From Streptomyces sulphureus DSM 40104 (GTDB taxonomy: Bacteria; Actinomycetota; Actinomycetes; Streptomycetales; Streptomycetaceae), in assembly GCF_000381025.1 (NCBI RefSeq), contig NZ_KB905813.1, forward strand, positions 124,001 to 188,000: DNA of 64,000 bases. Direction: 5' to 3'. The notes beneath the pieces are model-generated. The model was not told the DNA's origin. It did no database searches and worked only from the letters and a program-made list of their open reading frames with translations. The position numbers and the translations under genes are program-made. Below, one piece after another: positions 61,066 through 64,000 of the stretch. The first letter of the stretch is position 1. Every line of letters begins with the position of its first letter.

Positions 61066-62430
61066 GTGAGCCAGCCGAGCCAGGCAGCGGGCGGGGAACA
61101 CCGAGTACCCGGGGGCGAGGGCGGACGGACCGCCGTGGCCGAGCGGGAGGTTGTCGACCTCTGCCGCGACCTCATCCGGATCGACACCAGCAACTACGGT
61201 CAGAACGAGGGGCCCGGCGAGCGGGCCGCCGCCGAGTACGTGGCGGAGCAGCTCGCCGAAGTCGGGCTGGAGCCGCAGATCTTCGAGTCCCGCCCGGGGC
61301 GTGCCTCGACGGTGGCCCGGATCGAGGGGGAGGACCCGTCGCGGCCGGCCTTGCTGATCCACGGCCACACGGACGTCGTCCCGGCCAACGCGGAGGACTG
61401 GACGCACCACCCGTTCTCCGGCGAGATCGTCGACGGCTGCGTCTGGGGCCGCGGCGCCGTCGACATGAAGGACATGGACGCGATGACGCTCGCGGTGGTG
61501 CGGGAGCGCATGCGCAGCGGCCGCAAGCCGCCGCGTGACGTGGTGCTCGCGTTCCTCGCCGACGAGGAGGCCGGCGGCGTCTACGGTGCGCGGCACCTCG
61601 TCGACAACCACCCCGGTCTCTTCGAGGGCGTGACGGAGGCGATCGGCGAGGTCGGCGGCTTCTCGCTGACCGTCAACGAGGACCTGCGGCTGTACCTCGT
61701 GGAGACGGCCCAGAAGGGCATGCACTGGATGCGCCTCACGGTCGACGGCACCGCGGGCCACGGTTCCATGACCAACGAGGACAACGCCATCACGGAGCTG
61801 TGCGAGGCGGTGGCGCGGCTCGGCAGGCACAAGTGGCCCGTCCGCATGACCAAGACCGTCGAGCGGTTCCTCGACGAGCTCTCCGACGCGCTCGGCGTCG
61901 AGCTCGACCCGGACAACCTCGACGCGACGATCGCCAAGCTCGGCAGCATCGCGAAGCTGGTGGGCGCGGCGCTCCAGAACACCGCGTCCCCCACCCAACT
62001 CGGCGCCGGCTACAAGGTGAACGTCATCCCGGGGCAGGCGACGGCGCACGTCGACGGCAGGTTCCTGCCGGGGTACGAGGACGAGTTCCTCGCCGAGCTC
62101 GATCGGCTTCTCGGGCCTCGGGTGCGGCGCGAGGACGTCCACGCCGACCGGGCGCTGGAGACCGGCTTCGACGGGGCGCTCGCCGAGGCGATGCGCTCCT
62201 CGCTGCGCGCCGAGGACCCGGCGGCGCGGACGATCCCGTACATGCTCGCTGCGGGGACGGACGCGAAGTCCTTCCACGACCTCGGTATCCGCTGCTTTGG
62301 TTTCGCGCCGCTGAAGCTTCCGCCCGAGCTGGACTTCGCCGGGATGTTCCACGGCGTCGACGAGCGGGTCCCGGTGGACGCGCTCCAGTTCGGGGTGCGT
62401 GTGCTCGACCGTTTCCTCGACGCCTCCTGA
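61066..62430 (+). CDS. M20 family metallopeptidase
   Basis: A 454-residue zinc peptidase/amidohydrolase. Catalytic motifs: LLIHGHTDVVPA (about 108-119), WGRGAVDMKDMD (about 139-150) with the bridging Asp, and LAFLADEEAGG (about 171-181) with the general-base Glu. A dimerisation domain is inserted in the middle. The GTG start at 61,066 has GAGGAGG just upstream. It is the first gene beyond the tRNA; a strong hairpin follows. The substrate is unknown; dipeptides or N-acyl amino acids are likely. Confidence 0.92.
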   Translation: MSQPSQAAGGEHRVPGGEGGRTAVAEREVVDLCRDLIRIDTSNYGQNEGPGERAAAEYVAEQLAEVGLEPQIFESRPGRASTVARIEGEDPSRPALLIHGHTDVVPANAEDWTHHPFSGEIVDGCVWGRGAVDMKDMDAMTLAVVRERMRSGRKPPRDVVLAFLADEEAGGVYGARHLVDNHPGLFEGVTEAIGEVGGFSLTVNEDLRLYLVETAQKGMHWMRLTVDGTAGHGSMTNEDNAITELCEAVARLGRHKWPVRMTKTVERFLDELSDALGVELDPDNLDATIAKLGSIAKLVGAALQNTASPTQLGAGYKVNVIPGQATAHVDGRFLPGYEDEFLAELDRLLGPRVRREDVHADRALETGFDGALAEAMRSSLRAEDPAARTIPYMLAAGTDAKSFHDLGIRCFGFAPLKLPPELDFAGMFHGVDERVPVDALQFGVRVLDRFLDAS

Positions 62431-62435
62431 GCCCT

Positions 62436-62482
62436 GCGCGCCGACGAACTCCCGCTTCTGGCAGGGGTGTTCGTCGGCGCGC
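62436..62482. terminator. Strong terminator hairpin after the M20 peptidase
   Basis: A perfect 14-bp inverted repeat (GCGCGCCGACGAAC / GTTCGTCGGCGCGC) with a 19-base loop, just 6 bp after the stop codon. Confidence 0.8.
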
Positions 62483-62637
62483 CCGCCCTGCCGCTTCCCC
62501 CGCAGGTATTTCGATGACGTGTGCCAGTGTGCCCGGAAAGGGTGAACGTTCCGATGGGTTCGTAGCCGTATTCCCTCGTCCTCGTTACTCGGGTTGCGGT
62601 CCTCGGCTGGGACCGCCCATGCAACGAGGAGGAACAG

Positions 62638-62871
62638 ATGATCAAGAAGGCTGTCGTCACAGTGGCCGCCACCGGCGGTCTCGTGCTCGCGGGTGCGGGC
62701 ATGGCCGTCGCGGACTCCGGCGCCGGGGGCGCCGCGCTCAACTCGCCGGGCGTCGCCTCCGGCAACGTCGTGCAGGCCCCCATCCACCTGCCGGTCAACG
62801 TCTGCGGCAACTCGATCAACGTCATCGGGCTGCTCAACCCGACCTTCGGCAACACCTGCGTCAACAAGTGA
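62638..62871 (+). CDS. chpH: Short chaplin, ChpH-like
   Basis: A 77-residue secreted surfactant protein. The Sec signal peptide ends at about AVA-DSG (residue 25). The chaplin domain has SPGVASGNVVQAPIHLPVNV, CGNSINVIGLLNPTFGNTC and ends VNK. The two cysteines form the usual disulphide. Chaplins assemble into amyloid-like films on aerial hyphae and spores. ATG at 62,638 has AGGAGG nearby. Its length and adjacency to a long chaplin match the chpH-chpC pair of S. coelicolor. Confidence 0.93.
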   Translation: MIKKAVVTVAATGGLVLAGAGMAVADSGAGGAALNSPGVASGNVVQAPIHLPVNVCGNSINVIGLLNPTFGNTCVNK

Positions 62872-62916
62872 CGTTCGCGGTTGCCATGTGCCTCACCCGA
62901 TGAGGCGGTGACACGG

Positions 62917-62953
62917 GCGGCCTCGGAGCGCGCGCCACGCGCTCCGGGGCCGC
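62917..62953. terminator. Terminator-like hairpin between the chaplin genes
   Basis: GCGGCCTCGGAGCGCG and CGCGCTCCGGGGCCGC pair with one mismatch around a 5-base loop, 46 bp after the short chaplin. Confidence 0.65.
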
Positions 62954-63031
62954 CGGCACTTTTCTGGGGGCGGGCGCTTCGCCGACCTCCCCCGTGATTC
63001 GTCCAGTATCAGGCAAGTCAGGGGAAGAACT

Positions 63032-63613
63032 ATGCGACAGGTCACCAAGCAGGGCCTGCTCACCATCGTTGCGGCAGGCGGCGTGCTCGCCATGTCCGGC
63101 GCCGGCACCGCGCTCGCCGACTCCGGCGCCCAGGGGGGCGCAGAGGGCTCGCCAGGCGTGCTCTCGGGCAACAGCGTCCAGGTACCGATCGACGTTCCGG
63201 TCAACCTGTGCGGCAACAGCGTCTCCGTGATCGGGCTGCTTAACCCGACCTTCGGCAACACCTGCCACAACGGCGGCGAGAGCGTCACGCCGCCCGCCGA
63301 GAAGCCGAGCCCCGAGCCGCCGAAGCCGGGTCAGAGCACTCCGGAGGCCCCTCCGGAGCACCCGGCGACTCCGGACAAGCCCTCGACTCCGGCCCAGCCC
63401 CCGGCGCCCGAGCAGCCGGACGAGCAGACGGTGCCGGAGGAGGCTCCCGCTCCCGAGCAGGAGGAGGGGCGTGCGGTGCCCGCTTCCTACGAGTCCCCGC
63501 AGCTTGCGGAGACGGGCAGCGGCTCGCAGATGGCCGTCGTCGCACCGCTCGGCGGCGCTCTGCTCCTGGGCGGTTACGTCCTCTACCGCCGCTCGCGCGC
63601 CGCCGCACGCTGA
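63032..63613 (+). CDS. Long chaplin with sortase signal, single chaplin domain
   Basis: A 193-residue cell-wall-anchored protein. Signal peptide to about residue 30, one chaplin domain (SPGVLSGNSVQVPIDVPVNL, CGNSVSVIGLLNPTFGNTC), a long Pro/Glu-rich spacer, then sorting signal LAETG, a hydrophobic helix and the basic tail YRRSRAAAR. LAxTG motifs are recognised by class E sortases. S. coelicolor ChpA-C have two chaplin domains, so this one is unusual. It stands in the position of chpC next to the chpH-like gene, but I leave the symbol blank because of the architecture. Confidence 0.9.
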   Translation: MRQVTKQGLLTIVAAGGVLAMSGAGTALADSGAQGGAEGSPGVLSGNSVQVPIDVPVNLCGNSVSVIGLLNPTFGNTCHNGGESVTPPAEKPSPEPPKPGQSTPEAPPEHPATPDKPSTPAQPPAPEQPDEQTVPEEAPAPEQEEGRAVPASYESPQLAETGSGSQMAVVAPLGGALLLGGYVLYRRSRAAAR

Positions 63614-63630
63614 GTCGCACGCATCGCGCG

Positions 63631-63656
63631 GGGGAGGGGTCGCACGCGGCCCCTCC
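63631..63656. terminator. Bidirectional terminator-like hairpin
   Basis: GGGAGGGG and CCCCTCCC form an 8-bp stem, with TCTTCGTCTCTCC following. It lies between the convergent chaplin and DUF5703 genes. Confidence 0.6.
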
Positions 63657-63691
63657 CTCTTCGTCTCTCCTCCTCGTCGTGCCGGCCGGGC

Positions 63692-63880
63692 TCACCAGGT
63701 GGGACGCGGCTGGCGGATGATGCGGCGGCGCAGCCGTACCCGCCGGCTCCCGTCCGGGTAGAGGCGGGTGCGGGCGAGCTCCCAGTGGCCGTACTCGGCG
63801 TGCTCGGTCAGGAGTTGGGTCGTGTCCTTGCGCGAGACTCCGCGGGGGACGTACACATCGCGAAATTCGTATTCCGGCAT
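63692..63880 (-). CDS. DUF5703 family small protein
   Basis: A 62-residue basic protein beginning MPEYEFRDVYVPRGVSRKD and ending RRVRLRRRIIRQPRPTW, which matches the actinobacterial DUF5703 family. ATG at 63,880. Function unknown; it is divergent from the partial gene at the right edge. Confidence 0.75.
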   Translation of the reverse strand: MPEYEFRDVYVPRGVSRKDTTQLLTEHAEYGHWELARTRLYPDGSRRVRLRRRIIRQPRPTW

Positions 63881-63927
63881 CTCATCTATTGTGCGGGCAG
63901 TGCCCCTCTGCGGATAGCGTCTACCGT

Positions 63928-64000
63928 ATGTCTGATGCTGCGCAGCCCAGCGCTGCCGATGTACGCGCTGCCGCCGAGGCGGTGAAGGCCGCCCTCGACC
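63928..64000 (+). CDS. Partial gene at the right edge, unidentified
   Basis: ATG at 63,928 begins MSDAAQPSAADVRAAAEAVK, an alanine-rich helical N-terminus. It runs in frame to the window end. Only 24 codons are available, so no family can be named. Confidence 0.6.
   Translation, partial: MSDAAQPSAADVRAAAEAVKAALD

Noticed and set aside
1..64000. CRISPR array
   Set aside because: No regularly spaced repeats of 25-40 bp with unique spacers were seen; the only tandem repeat is the 4 x 11-bp iteron set.

Overview
The window is very GC-rich (mostly about 70%), with closely packed genes, frequent GTG starts and chaplin genes. This points to a Streptomyces chromosome. It has three parts: a left chromosomal segment (1 to about 25,600), an inserted island (about 26,000 to 60,860), and chromosomal sequence from a tRNA-Leu(GAG) gene to the right edge.

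Left segment. It starts with a short-chain dehydrogenase that has lost its catalytic residues, a short aconitase and a P1-family autoprocessing peptidase. A DUF2243/CtaG-like membrane pair follows, then an OtrA-type ribosomal protection protein facing the other way. Next come a class V aminotransferase, a ferritin-like protein, a glycolipid-type glycosyltransferase, and a dehydrogenase/DMT transporter/polysaccharide deacetylase run. The segment ends with a GIDE-domain membrane protein, a DUF4331 protein, a four-gene ferric-siderophore ABC transporter whose reading frames all overlap (behind an iron-box-like site and a vestigial AraC fragment), and a Tat-exported phospholipase C. Beyond that are decayed fragments: a frameshifted end of a GMC oxidoreductase and the tail of an old serine recombinase.

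Island. A 15-bp direct repeat (26,000-26,014 and 60,842-60,856) brackets it. The right copy lies in the 3' end of the tRNA-Leu gene, next to a large serine recombinase that carries two single-base deletions. The cargo looks like a defence island. Minus strand: (a) a 2,301-residue DEAD helicase/DUF1998 protein with a Vsr-like nuclease domain, translationally coupled to a UvrD-type helicase with a RelE-like N-terminal domain; (b) an operon of SNF2 helicase, giant Eco57I-type adenine methylase, SMC/OLD-like ATPase and DUF4276 protein; (c) a cytosolic Ser/Thr kinase. Plus strand: an unrecognised 512-residue protein coupled to an 885-residue protein with two HKD (phospholipase D) motifs. The parts list (SNF2, methylase, DUF1998 helicase, PLD) recalls class 1 DISARM. 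It differs in the fusions, gene order, extra kinase and built-in ATPase/DUF4276 pair. Between the blocks are Streptomyces regulatory genes (WhiJ-like HTH/DUF5753, two DUF397, two RsbW-like ATPases) and a beta-family protein. A winged-helix protein, a pRiA4b ORF-3-like protein and four 11-bp iterons lie before the recombinase.

Right segment. An M20 peptidase is followed by a ChpH-like short chaplin, a single-domain long chaplin with an LAETG sorting signal, a DUF5703 protein and the start of an unidentified gene.

All assignments come from reading motifs by eye; no database search was possible.
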